DNA from: CAVVEC01 sp963770485 | GTDB lineage: Bacteria; Acidobacteriota; Terriglobia; Terriglobales; Acidobacteriaceae | Direction: 5' to 3' | Length of the DNA: 64,000 nucleotides | NCBI GenBank assembly: GCA_963770485.1 | Contig: CAVYPX010000015.1 | Coordinates: 41,281 to 105,280, forward strand | Part shown: piece after piece, positions 1 to 8,337 of the stretch | Layout: each line of letters begins with the position of its first letter | Position numbering within the stretch: position 1 is the stretch's first letter | Notes under the pieces: model-generated | Databases searched by the model: none | Seen by the model: only the letters and a program-made list of their open reading frames with translations | What the model was told of the DNA's origin: nothing | Program-made: the position numbers and the translations under genes

Positions 1-2
1 AC

Positions 3-1355
3 GGCACGCGCTTCTTCGAAGATCACGATGAATTCTATTGGAACGTGACCGGCAACGACTGGCCGGTCCCGATCGATCACGCCACGGCGACCGTCAACTT
101 TCCGGGTTCTGCTGCCGGATCACTTCGCGCCCAAGCCTTCACCGGAGTTTACGGCTCCGCCGAACGCGATGCCGGCGCCCAAGTCGATGGTTCGCAGGTC
201 TCGTTTGAAACGAACAACCCGCTGCCCATGCGCGGCGGACTGACCATCGACATTTACATCCCCAAGGGCATTCTCAAAGAGCCCGGTGCCTTTACCCGGC
301 TGTTGTGGTTTCTGGGCAGCAATCCCATTGTTTTTATGCCGTTTGTCACGTTCGGCGTGATGTTCGCGCTGTGGTGGTACAAAGGACGCGATCCCGATCC
401 TAGGATTTCGGTCGCCCCGATGTACGAGCCGCCATTGGGAATCTCTCCCGCCGAGGCCGGGACGCTGGTCGAGGACAAGATTCATCCCCGGGATATTACG
501 TCGACGCTGGTCGATTTGGCGGTTCGCGGATACGTCAAGATTGAAGAGACGGCGGACAAGGGCATCATCTTCCACCACAAGGACTACATTTTCCACCTGC
601 TCAAGCCGCGGGACCAGTGGGGCAGTGACCTGGCGCCCCACGAGCGGGTCATGCTGGAAAATGTTTTCGCGGGCGGCGATGAGATTCGGCTTTCCAGCTT
701 GAAGAACCGCTTCTACACTGCCATTCCCGTGATTCGTCAGGACATCATGGCGGCGCTGAAAAGGAAAGGCATGTATCTGCTCGACCCCGAGTCAGCGAAT
801 GGTTACAGCATCATGACCGGCATTTTGATTGTCGCGGCATTCGTGGGTCTCCAGTTATGGAAGTTCAGCGGGTTCAGTTCGATCCCGCTGATGATCGGAT
901 GCGGTCTTATTTCGGCGGTCATCTGGTGGCTGTTTGCCCGGCAAATGACGGCAAAAACCCTGAAGGGCGGGCGCACTTGCGTTGCGATCCTCGGCTTCCA
1001 GGAATTCATGAACCGCGTGGACGCCGACCGGCTGAAAGTTATGCCGCGTAATACATTCGAGAAGTTTCTGCCCTATGCGATGGCCTTGGGCGTGGAGCAC
1101 CACTGGGCACAAGCCTTTGCCGGCATCATCAAAGATCCGCCAAGTTGGTACGTCGCACCCGGCGGATACGGCCCGGGCATGGGCTTCAATCCGATTTTCT
1201 TTTCCAGTTCGATGCACAGCATGGCGTCGGATATGCAGCAGGTCTTCGTGTCGGCTCCGCGCGCCAGTTCCAGCGGATCAGGCTTCGGCGGAGGCGGCGG
1301 TGGCGGCGGATTCTCCGGCGGTGGGTTCGGCGGCGGCGGTGGGGGAGCGTTCTGA
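3..1355 (+). CDS. DUF2207 family membrane protein, 5' partial
   Basis: The reading frame is open from base 3, so the start lies left of the window; the GTG at 45 is internal, because the residues before it (HDEFYWNVTGNDW) are the conserved DUF2207 signature. After the extracellular beta-domain come a hydrophobic segment (about residues 85-110 from the GTG), a cytoplasmic region beginning near PPLGISPAEAGTLV, and two more membrane segments around residues 255-300. The C-terminus is a glycine run (GGGGF/GGGF repeats), typical of this family. The biochemical role of DUF2207 proteins is not established; they are predicted membrane-anchored proteins often found beside LemA. Family call is firm, function unknown. 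Confidence 0.85.
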   Translation, partial: GTRFFEDHDEFYWNVTGNDWPVPIDHATATVNFPGSAAGSLRAQAFTGVYGSAERDAGAQVDGSQVSFETNNPLPMRGGLTIDIYIPKGILKEPGAFTRLLWFLGSNPIVFMPFVTFGVMFALWWYKGRDPDPRISVAPMYEPPLGISPAEAGTLVEDKIHPRDITSTLVDLAVRGYVKIEETADKGIIFHHKDYIFHLLKPRDQWGSDLAPHERVMLENVFAGGDEIRLSSLKNRFYTAIPVIRQDIMAALKRKGMYLLDPESANGYSIMTGILIVAAFVGLQLWKFSGFSSIPLMIGCGLISAVIWWLFARQMTAKTLKGGRTCVAILGFQEFMNRVDADRLKVMPRNTFEKFLPYAMALGVEHHWAQAFAGIIKDPPSWYVAPGGYGPGMGFNPIFFSSSMHSMASDMQQVFVSAPRASSSGSGFGGGGGGGGFSGGGFGGGGGGAF

Positions 1356-1774
1356 GCTTTCAGGGTGCCGGCCCACCCCTTCCTAAGTGACGCACTGATA
1401 GCGGGTCATGCCTTTGATGTCGAGATGAAAGCATGTCTCCGGGGGCGGGATGTTAAGCGCTGCGGGAGCTTCTTGGGCGGCGATTGACTGCACCGCAGCG
1501 CACGACTAGAGGCCGTCCCGCCCGGCGGCCAGAATCCCACGTCACTTCCGCTTCTCGCTGTGAATTTTTTACTCGGTTTCAGTCGCCGGACGATGCCAGG
1601 TGCAACGAAATGGTTGCATTTTTCTTGGGTACCGAAGTAATATGAAGTTGAGCGCGGCAGTAGGCGTTCGATCCAATCGCAGTACCGCCCTTTCATCCAG
1701 GTTCAGAGCCGTAACCAACTGTCCCGTCGCGAGGCGGATACTTTCGCCTCGGACCAGGTTCGGAGAGACTCGAT
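1356..1774. other. Intergenic region, no gene recognised
   Basis: No convincing coding sequence. Bases 1596-1630 resemble 19473-19504 in the long spacer upstream of hfq (shared GGTGC.ACGAA then TTGCATTTT and TTGGGT), which could be a shared regulatory or small RNA element. The end of the region carries GGAGAG about 7 nt before the ATG at 1775. Confidence 0.4.
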
Positions 1775-2527
1775 ATGGCGTGGTACGCTTATTGCCTTAC
1801 TGAACAACAAAACCTCACCAACGGAATACGCACCCGGCGACCCTTTCTGCTTGAAGGTATTCAAGGCGTGAATGGCGCCCCAGTCCTGAGCTATCCCAGT
1901 GGCGAATTTGGGGTGGTGGTCAGCGAATACGACCGCACTGCGGATAACGGAAAACTGGAGGAGAAGAACGTCCTCGAACACGCTCACGTCGTGAGCGTAT
2001 GCTTCCGCAACGGTACGGTGCTTCCCTTCCGCTTTGGAACCATCTTCGACACGGACGACGCCTTGCGCCAGGCGGTGCGAGCCAACCGGCGCGCCTTCGG
2101 GCAGAGCGTGGCCCGGCTGCGCGGCAAGTCCGAAATGCATTTGAAGCTGCTGGTGAAGGGCGGGTCGCTACGCGAGGCGATGGCCGATGTCGTGCTGCCG
2201 GATACGGTGGGCGGCGATTATCTGATCAAACTGCGGGAGAAGGCTTCCAAGGACCGCGAGCGCCAGACCAAGGCGCGGGCCCTCTCGGTTCAGGTACACA
2301 AGATGTTCAATCCCCTGGAAGAAGAGATTAGTTGCAAGAGAGTACACACCGACGGGATGCTGATTGACATTGCCCACTTGATCGATTCCAAGTCGGTGGA
2401 AAGATATCAGAACCGGTACAGCACAGCCGCCAAGCAGTTGAAGAATTGCGAGCTGGTCATTAGCGGACCCTGGCCACCATACCACTTTATGCCGGGCAAG
2501 CTGCGCACGGTAGCGGGCAGTTCGTAG
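1775..2527 (+). CDS. GvpL/GvpF family gas vesicle-type protein
   Basis: A 250-residue protein matching GvpL/GvpF: N-terminal strand AWYAYCLTE, a central VLPFRFGTIF block, the E-HLKL strand around residue 120, GGDYLIKLREKA near 150, and the C-terminal signature ELVISGPWPPYHFMP. In gas vesicle operons these proteins help build the vesicle, binding the shell protein GvpA. Here no gvpA, gvpN or gvpK is adjacent, so the gene is solitary and its role is probably not flotation. GGAGAG precedes the ATG. The next gene downstream is on the other strand, and a strong terminator lies 360 bp after the stop codon. Confidence 0.85.
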   Translation: MAWYAYCLTEQQNLTNGIRTRRPFLLEGIQGVNGAPVLSYPSGEFGVVVSEYDRTADNGKLEEKNVLEHAHVVSVCFRNGTVLPFRFGTIFDTDDALRQAVRANRRAFGQSVARLRGKSEMHLKLLVKGGSLREAMADVVLPDTVGGDYLIKLREKASKDRERQTKARALSVQVHKMFNPLEEEISCKRVHTDGMLIDIAHLIDSKSVERYQNRYSTAAKQLKNCELVISGPWPPYHFMPGKLRTVAGSS

Positions 2528-2886
2528 GCGCAACCGGCTACTCCAAAGCGAGCTTTCCCAACCTTCACGCACGAGGCAGTGCCCTGCAGTCAATGTGCAG
2601 GAATCTGCATTTATTCTCCTTAGTGGCTGCTTCTGGCCCTGTCACAAAGACTCTTCAACTTGTTACAAGTCGTTTGGCTGCAACAGATTGCGGCTGTCTG
2701 ATCACAGTGGCTTGTGAGCCGTCGCTTTGGCCGGGCAAATGCTCCTTTACCCGGCAAGCAAAGAGGCCGCTGACGATTGACCTTCACTCTCTGTTCTCGA
2801 CATCTCTCTTTGAGCCGTTCCGGCTGGCGGATCGGCCCCTTGCATCGCCTACCCTGACCTTCCTTCCTTAGCCTCTTTCGAATTGT
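2528..2886. other. Long 3' spacer before a terminator, no gene recognised
   Basis: About 360 bp between the GvpL/F stop and a plus-strand terminator. Short open frames exist on both strands but have no family resemblance or ribosome-binding sites. The spacing would allow a long 3' UTR or an independent small RNA ending at the terminator. Confidence 0.4.
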
Positions 2887-2914
2887 GGCCCCAGAAATGG
2901 GGCCCTTTTTTTTT
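2887..2914 (+). terminator. Rho-independent terminator, plus strand
   Basis: Perfect six-base stem GGCCCC / GGGGCC (2887-2892 and 2899-2904) with a six-base loop, followed by C and nine T residues. The T tract follows only in the plus direction, so it ends the transcript coming from the GvpL/F side, not that of the convergent phosphofructokinase gene. Confidence 0.85.
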
Positions 2915-2934
2915 GCCGCAGGCACGGGCGTCCG

Positions 2935-3999
2935 CTAATCTCCGAAGCAGATGCCGATGGCGCGGGCGGTGCGCACCATTTCCCCGTTGGGATCCACAGT
3001 CTTCAATTTGCCGACAGCATCGACAATGTTGACCGCTTCGATGGTGGCGTTGCGCAGGCAGACCATTTTGCCGAACTCGCCCCGGGCGATCAGATCCACA
3101 GCGGCTACGCCGAAGCGCGTGCCCAGGATGCGGTCGAAAGGTGAAGGCGAACCGCCGCGCTGAATGTGCCCCAGGACGCTGACTCGCACTTCCTTGTGGG
3201 CCACCAAGGCGATTCCGTCCGCGATCAGGTTCCCGACCGCGCCGCCGCGGGAGAGTTGCTTCAATTCCGCGGGCAACTTGATGCCCTCCGCTACCACCAC
3301 AATCGTGAACCGCTTGCCGTAACCTTCACGCTCGCCGATGTAAGTGCAAAGCCGCTGCAGAGTGAAAGGAATTTCTGGAATCAGAATGACGTGCGCGCCG
3401 CCGGCGATGCCTGCCTCCAGCGCGATCCAGCCGGCGTCGCGTCCCATGACTTCAATCACCATGACGCGGTGGTGCGACTCCGCCGTGGTGTGAATCTTGT
3501 CGATGGCGTCGGTTGCGGTGTGCAGCGCGGTGTCGAAGCCGAAGGTGATCTCGGTGGCGGAAAGATCGTTGTCAATGGTCTTGGGCACGCCGACGATCTT
3601 CATGCCCTTTTCAAACAACTCATGCGCGATCTTCTGCGAGCCGTCTCCGCCGATGCTGATCACGGCGTCGATTCCGAGCTTGCGGGCGTTGGCGATGACT
3701 TCGTCGGAAATGTCGCGGATCACTTCGACGCCGTTTTCCGTCGTCTTGTAGTGAAAGGGATTGCCGCGGTTAGTGGTGCCGAGGATGGTGCCGCCGCGGG
3801 GCAGGATTCCGCTGACGTCCTTCAAACCGAGTGCGATTGATTTCTCCGGCCAGATCAGTCCGTCGAAACCATCGGGAATGCCGATCACCTTCCACTTGTA
3901 TTTGAGGATGGCGGATTTAACCGCAGCGCGAATGACAGCATTCAGGCCGGGAGCGTCGCCGCCCCCGGTGCAGATGCCAATACAGCGAATGTCAGACAT
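2935..3999 (-). CDS. pfkA: 6-phosphofructokinase (ATP-type, group III-like)
   Basis: Phosphorylates fructose 6-phosphate to fructose 1,6-bisphosphate in glycolysis. The start at 3999 gives the normal N-terminus MSDIRCIGICTGGGDAPGLN; the frame stays open to 4083 but that extension does not look like the family. Visible motifs: TGGGDAPG at the start, GGDGS at 117-121, PKTIDND at 139-145 with the catalytic aspartate, MGRDAGWIA near 190 and GHIQRGG near 280. Gly120 in GGDGS is the residue type found in ATP users (PPi enzymes have Asp), while Lys140 in PKTIDND is the type seen in PPi and group III ATP enzymes. Predicted ATP-dependent group III enzyme; about 354 residues. Confidence 0.92.
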   Translation of the reverse strand: MSDIRCIGICTGGGDAPGLNAVIRAAVKSAILKYKWKVIGIPDGFDGLIWPEKSIALGLKDVSGILPRGGTILGTTNRGNPFHYKTTENGVEVIRDISDEVIANARKLGIDAVISIGGDGSQKIAHELFEKGMKIVGVPKTIDNDLSATEITFGFDTALHTATDAIDKIHTTAESHHRVMVIEVMGRDAGWIALEAGIAGGAHVILIPEIPFTLQRLCTYIGEREGYGKRFTIVVVAEGIKLPAELKQLSRGGAVGNLIADGIALVAHKEVRVSVLGHIQRGGSPSPFDRILGTRFGVAAVDLIARGEFGKMVCLRNATIEAVNIVDAVGKLKTVDPNGEMVRTARAIGICFGD

Positions 4000-4147
4000 G
4001 ACTGGAGCCAGTGATGGAGAGTTCTTACATGAATTGGCCGGAATGCTATTTTCCGGACAACCTTCGATAATACCCTTTGCCACGGCAAACTAAGCGTTAC
4101 TAGTAGTCATAGCAGCGGCAGAGAAGTCTTGCCAAATGCTCTGGTGT

Positions 4148-4169
4148 TAAGCTAGACTGATCTAGCTTA
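4148..4169. promoter_or_regulatory. Palindromic operator of the toxin-antitoxin operon
   Basis: Perfect inverted repeat TAAGCTAGA - CTGA - TCTAGCTTA, ending 9 bp before the antitoxin ATG. Phd/YefM and VapB antitoxins bind palindromes overlapping their own promoter, so this is the likely autoregulatory site (inference). Confidence 0.65.
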
Positions 4170-4178
4170 GTTCTGATT

Positions 4179-4430
4179 ATGCTGAAAATCGGAGCATTTG
4201 AGGCGAAGAACACGTTTGGCGCCCTGCTTGACCGGGTGCAGCGTGGCGAAGAAATAATCATCACTCGACACGGCGAACCCGTCGCCCGCCTGGTTCCAAA
4301 CGCCGGCAAGATCGATCAGAACGAAGTTCAAGGTGCCTTACGTCGTATTCGTGACCGGGCGCAGCGTGTGCAGGGCACCAAGTTCGATTGGGATTCGTTG
4401 AAGGAAGCGCGGGATAAGGGTCGTCCGTGA
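4179..4430 (+). CDS. Phd/YefM family antitoxin
   Basis: An 83-residue protein with the Phd/YefM N-terminal fold: LKIGAFEAKNTFGALLDRVQRGEEIIITRHGEPVARLVP is the classic DNA-binding and dimerisation domain. The C-terminal half (about 50-83) is charged and would wrap the toxin. It is the first gene of a two-gene operon with the PIN toxin, whose GTG start overlaps its TGA stop. A perfect palindrome lies immediately upstream. It neutralises the toxin and probably represses the operon. Confidence 0.9.
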   Translation: MLKIGAFEAKNTFGALLDRVQRGEEIIITRHGEPVARLVPNAGKIDQNEVQGALRRIRDRAQRVQGTKFDWDSLKEARDKGRP

Positions 4431-4840
4431 GCCTCGTGCTCGATAGTTCGGTCGCGCTGGCATGGGTTTACAGTGACGAAACCACCGAAGCTATCCGTCG
4501 GTTGTTCGACCAATTGAGCGAAAGCGGGGCGTGGGTTCCTGGTCTCTGGCGGCTGGAAGTGGCCAATATTCTCGAAGTCGGCGTGAGGCGCGGCCTGCAC
4601 GACGCTGCGTTTCGAGACAGCACTCTCGCTGATCTTGCGATCCTGCCCATTCAAACTGACATCGAGACTGACCGACACGCGTGGGGCGCGACTTCACGAT
4701 TAGCCGAACGCCATCGGCTTACCGTCTATGACGCGGCTTATCTGGAACTGGCATTGCGCAGGGAATTGCCATTGGCCACGCTGGACCATGAGCTGCGGGT
4801 TGCGGCGAAGGCGGAGAATCTTCAACTGCTCGGCGTTTGA
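4427..4840 (+). CDS. vapC: VapC-type PIN domain ribonuclease toxin
   Basis: A 137-residue PIN-domain protein. The expected acidic metal-binding residues are visible: Asp6 (VLDSSV), Glu44 (RLEVAN), Asp102 (VYDAAYLELA) and Asp120 (TLDHEL). VapC toxins are Mg-dependent endoribonucleases that cut tRNA or rRNA and stop translation when the antitoxin is degraded. The GTG start overlaps the antitoxin stop (GTGA), so translation is probably coupled. The active site looks complete, so the toxin should be functional. The RNA target cannot be read from sequence. Confidence 0.9.
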   Translation: MSLVLDSSVALAWVYSDETTEAIRRLFDQLSESGAWVPGLWRLEVANILEVGVRRGLHDAAFRDSTLADLAILPIQTDIETDRHAWGATSRLAERHRLTVYDAAYLELALRRELPLATLDHELRVAAKAENLQLLGV

Positions 4841-4881
4841 GTCGCCGATACAGCGGATTTCAGACATGACGCGGCGTGCCC

Positions 4882-5523
4882 CTATTGGTTAATCGTTAAC
4901 GTGGCCGTGTTCGATTTAATCCCGGTGGTTGGATCCTGCGCGGTTACGTGAACAGTCTGCGGCGCCACAACACTCGAATCGGCGGTGAGCAGGCCGGTAT
5001 TGTCAATGCTGATCAGGCCGCTATCGGTGTTGTCAATCGTCCAATTCAGGTCTCCCGCGCCATTGAGCGGTACCTGTTTCCCATTCGCGGTCCCGGTTGC
5101 TACATATTGCTCCTGGCCGCCCACGACGATGGAGGTGTTGATCGGGGTAATTTGAATACTGGACAGGCCCGCCAGCGTGACCGTGACGGTGGTCGAACCG
5201 TTGACCGAGCCGGAGGCGCCAGAAATGGTGGTTTGTCCGATCGCAATTCCGGTCACCAGCCCCTTGGTGGTGATGGAAGCCACCGCCGTATCAGAACTGC
5301 CCCAGTAAACACCGGATGAGAGTGTGCTCTGCGACCCGTCGTTGTAAGTGCCGACTGCCTGCATCTGGACGGTGCCGCCGGTCTGAATCGAGGCCTGCGG
5401 TCCGATGGCGAGGGAAGTAAGCGTCGGATCCACAAAAAAGCCGCTGCACCCGATCCCCACGGCGAACAGCAAAAGGGTGGCCAACGAGGCTACGAGTTGA
5501 AGTTTCTGCTTGCTGCTCAGCAT
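4882..5523 (-). CDS. Ig-like (Big_2) domain lipoprotein
   Basis: A 213-residue predicted lipoprotein: hydrophobic signal LVASLATLLLFAVGIG followed by Cys26 in a GIGC lipobox. Two bacterial Ig-like (Big_2) domains follow, about residues 34-115 and 117-213. They show the usual pattern of a strand with I.I.P...I..GG, a W-containing strand (VYWGSSDTAVASI; LNWTIDN) and SG..TG.. turns. Such domains are structural or adhesive modules of surface proteins; no enzymatic motif is visible. Stands alone between the VapC gene and a DUF2203 gene. Confidence 0.8.
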   Translation of the reverse strand: MLSSKQKLQLVASLATLLLFAVGIGCSGFFVDPTLTSLAIGPQASIQTGGTVQMQAVGTYNDGSQSTLSSGVYWGSSDTAVASITTKGLVTGIAIGQTTISGASGSVNGSTTVTVTLAGLSSIQITPINTSIVVGGQEQYVATGTANGKQVPLNGAGDLNWTIDNTDSGLISIDNTGLLTADSSVVAPQTVHVTAQDPTTGIKSNTATLTINQ

Positions 5524-5759
5524 GTTAACAAAGCTCCGGCTGGACCTCGATCTGGGTCCACGTGCGGCGCAAACAAATTGTAGCAGAGAAAATTGCGGCC
5601 CGTGCCTACACGAAAGGCCAAGGCGGAACCTTCCCAGCTAACCGCCAATCTTAGGAACGCCCGGGCCAGGCGGAAGTTGCAGATATTTTTTGTTGAGCGA
5701 GGGCGAGGAAAAAGTCCCCTCAGGGGCTAAACGCTCTAATCACTCGCAGCCAGCTACTC

Positions 5760-6194
5760 TTAGTTTGCTCTCTTGGCCTTGGCAATCTTCTCGTCAATGG
5801 GCTTGCGGCCGGCGAAGCCTTCGCTGGTACTGTGCCAGTGCGTGATCCCGGGCTCACCCAATTTCCAACACAGCAGCACGGTGTGGCCGTCCACCTGGCA
5901 GGGGAAATCGAGCAATCCGATATCGAGATCCTTGACTTGCACGCCGGTGGCGTCGATTTCGGCGAGCGCGTCTTTCACGCGCTGGATCGCCTTTTCGCGC
6001 TCCGCTTTGCGCCGAGCCGTGTGCACCACGTTCACCAGCAACCCGCCGCGAAGAAAGACGCGATGGGCGAGTTCCTGCAGTTCGGCGTCCACGGATTCGA
6101 TCAGCTTTTTGCCGTCGAGGGCAGCGCGCAGGAGCGACTCCAGCACCGGCAGAAGGGATTGGGCTTCTTCGAGAGTGAAAGTACGGTCGGCCAT
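5760..6194 (-). CDS. DUF2203 domain-containing protein
   Basis: About 144 residues, starting at the ATG at 6194 (MADRTFTLEEAQSLLPVLES), the usual start of DUF2203 proteins; the frame is open 60 bp further upstream but that part is simple-sequence-like. An N-terminal helical region is followed by FLRGGLLVN, a KDLDIGLLDFPCQVDGHTVLLCWKLGEPGI block and HWHSTSEGFAGRKPI near the C-terminus, all characteristic of the family. Function is unknown; the conserved His and Cys residues suggest ligand or metal binding, but that is inference. Confidence 0.8.
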   Translation of the reverse strand: MADRTFTLEEAQSLLPVLESLLRAALDGKKLIESVDAELQELAHRVFLRGGLLVNVVHTARRKAEREKAIQRVKDALAEIDATGVQVKDLDIGLLDFPCQVDGHTVLLCWKLGEPGITHWHSTSEGFAGRKPIDEKIAKAKRAN

Positions 6195-6354
6195 AGGAGG
6201 TATGACTATTTTAGCACCGGGGGAAGGACGTCGTTGGTCGTTCGTCGTTGGCAAAATCGCGTAGGGGCAGGTGCCTGAGCCCGCCCTGAGCGAAGTCGAA
6301 GGGGCTGTCCCCGCGTGGTTCCTGCGAACGACGAAAGACCAACGGCCAACGGCG

Positions 6355-7473
6355 TTACTGGATTTCCAGCATCCGGTCCAGCGCGACCCGCGCCCAGTGC
6401 TTCACGTCGTCTTTCACTTTGATCTGATTCACCACGTTGCCTTCCGCCAGGTTCTCCAACACCCAGCAGAGATGCTGCGGCGAGATGCGGAACATGGTCG
6501 TGCACAGGCAGCCGGAATCATCCAGCGTAATGACTTTCTTTCCTTCCGCGGCGAATTCCTTGCCCATGCGATTCACGAGATGAATTTCGGTTCCGACGGC
6601 AAACATCGTGCCCGGCGGCGCGTTGCGGATCATCTTCAGGAGACCTTCCGTCGAACCGATGCCGTCGGCTTTCTGGCAGACTTCCCATCGGCACTCGGGA
6701 TGCACGATCACGCGAATGCCGGGGTATTTGGCGCGAACGTTATCGACATGCTCAGGCAGGAAGCGCTGGTGCACCGAGCAATGGCCTTTCCACAAAATCA
6801 CTTTGGCTGCGCGCAGCCGTTCCGGCGTCAGGCCGCCGTTGATCAGGTAGGGATCCCAAACCACCATTTCGCTGAGCGGAATACCCATCCGGTAGCCGGT
6901 GTTGCGGCCAAGATGCTGATCGGGGAGAAAAAGAATCTTAGGAGTTTTCGCGAAACCCCACTGGAACGCGCCGGCCGCATTGGAAGAAGTGCAAACCACG
7001 CCGCCACGTTCGCCGCAGAACGCTTTGATCGCCGCAGCGGAGTTCATGTAGGTGATCGGCGTAATACCTTCACCGGCATCGCTGGTTAATCCGGCCGCTA
7101 CAAGATGCTCCCAGCAATTCTCGACTTGGGTAATTTCCGCCATGTCGGCCATGGAGCAGCCCGCGTTGAGATCGGGCAGGATGGTTACCTGGCCGGGGCG
7201 GCTGAGAATGTCGGCGCTTTCCGCCATAAAATGCACGCCGCAGAAGACGATGTACTTGCCTCCGGCATGCGCCGCTTCCTGCGCCAGCTTATAGGAGTCG
7301 CCGCGGAAATCAGCGAAGCGGATGACTTCATCGCGCTGGTAGTGATGCCCGAGAATGACGCATTTCCGTCCCAAAGCCTTGCGGGCGGCGGCAATGCGGT
7401 CGTCCATGGTGTTGTCGGGCAGGACGAGGTAATTTTCCAGACTGCAAACTGGTGCTGCGGTTGCCATTGTCAT
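6355..7473 (-). CDS. nadA: Quinolinate synthase A
   Basis: Condenses iminoaspartate with dihydroxyacetone phosphate to quinolinate in de novo NAD synthesis, using an oxygen-sensitive [4Fe-4S] cluster held by three cysteines. The likely ligands are Cys106 (NAGCSMAD), Cys232 (KGHCSVH) and Cys322 (SGCLCTTM). Other family blocks: ILGHHYQRDEV near 40, FCGVHFMAESA near 78, TYMNS near 141, LPDQHLG near 183. The 372-residue length is normal. nadB and nadC are not in the window, so NAD genes are not clustered here. Confidence 0.95.
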   Translation of the reverse strand: MTMATAAPVCSLENYLVLPDNTMDDRIAAARKALGRKCVILGHHYQRDEVIRFADFRGDSYKLAQEAAHAGGKYIVFCGVHFMAESADILSRPGQVTILPDLNAGCSMADMAEITQVENCWEHLVAAGLTSDAGEGITPITYMNSAAAIKAFCGERGGVVCTSSNAAGAFQWGFAKTPKILFLPDQHLGRNTGYRMGIPLSEMVVWDPYLINGGLTPERLRAAKVILWKGHCSVHQRFLPEHVDNVRAKYPGIRVIVHPECRWEVCQKADGIGSTEGLLKMIRNAPPGTMFAVGTEIHLVNRMGKEFAAEGKKVITLDDSGCLCTTMFRISPQHLCWVLENLAEGNVVNQIKVKDDVKHWARVALDRMLEIQ

Positions 7474-7822
7474 GTCTCGCCTTCAGCTCCAAGCATGGGC
7501 AGGCGCGCTCAGCGCGCACTCCGCTCAGACTGGAACGGGGATGTTGAAAGCACTCAGCGGCTCCAGCCGATTCACTGTGCGGATTTTCATGCGGAGACGT
7601 GACCAGCTACATCTCTGCAGAACCCGCGCCCAACCGGCGGGGATGTTGAAGCCGTCAGCAATTCTTCATAACAGTTAAGATGCTCAGCGGCGGCGTAAAG
7701 CGTCGCTTTTTTGTGCGACACACGTCACAGCCGCATGTGACTGAGCACCATAGGTATTGTGCACCGGACAAGGGGAGGAGCGCAACTAGGCGTGGGTTTT
7801 GGTAGTGGTACAGTTTGATTTG
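7474..7822. other. Intergenic region with dispersed repeat end
   Basis: No gene recognised. A weak hairpin followed by six T residues occurs near 7684-7714. The right end contains the TGTCATCCCGAG motif, one end of a short dispersed repeat seen in several spacers of this window (for example 10444-10532), here running into the 3' end of the AAA ATPase gene. Confidence 0.4.
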
Positions 7823-8329
7823 TCATCCCGAGCAAGCGTTCTTTGCGTACCCGCAATGCTCGTAAACACGAACCATTGCCTGATAAACCTGAACCGCCTC
7901 CTGGAAAGTCTGCTTCCGCTCGGTGTCAGTTCTGTAGACGTCTTCCCAGGGCGGCAGCATGAACACGCGCTGGTTGTAGCGAAACTTTTCGCAGGCAGAC
8001 TCAATCTCACGGACCTCCAGAAGGCTGATAATTCGCGCGTAGCACAACACATCCGGGATTCCACGATCGCAAAACGTAGGCAGGGAAGCCTGTTTCAAGG
8101 TAAGAAAAGACTCGATGGATCGCGACAGCATCAGCTCGGTGTAACTTTTGGTATCGCCCCACGGGACTGAGTTTCCCCTCGTCCGCACCTGCTCCTGAAT
8201 AATCTGCCGGGCGACTTCCGCAACAACCGCGAAACCCCGATGTTCGAGTTCTTGAATAACTGCCGTTTTTCCGGCGCCGGGACCACCGGTAATTACAAAC
8301 AGACTTTCGTTTTTGATGATGTCAGACAA
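7823..8329 (-). CDS. AAA family NTPase (AAA_28-like), C-terminus probably altered
   Basis: A 168-residue P-loop protein: Walker A GGPGAGKT at about 15-22, EVARQIIQEQ near 38, and FCDRGIPDVLCYA near 86, which fits the AAA_28 group of small kinase-like ATPases. The last recognisable block is VYEHCGY. In relatives this is normally followed by another 15-20 residues, but here the frame runs into a copy of the TGTCATCCCGAG repeat and stops (AKNACSG). The tail may therefore be replaced by repeat sequence. Substrate unknown. Lies 8 bp upstream of the DUF1906 gene on the same strand. Confidence 0.7.
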   Translation of the reverse strand: MSDIIKNESLFVITGGPGAGKTAVIQELEHRGFAVVAEVARQIIQEQVRTRGNSVPWGDTKSYTELMLSRSIESFLTLKQASLPTFCDRGIPDVLCYARIISLLEVREIESACEKFRYNQRVFMLPPWEDVYRTDTERKQTFQEAVQVYQAMVRVYEHCGYAKNACSG

Positions 8330-8337
8330 GGTTTGGC

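Noticed and set aside
2593..2871. A 92-residue gene downstream of GvpL/F
   Set aside because: Low-quality composition, no ribosome-binding site, no family; treated as spacer before the terminator.
4000..4083. N-terminal extension of phosphofructokinase
   Set aside because: The 28 extra residues do not resemble the family and the normal N-terminus starts at 3999.
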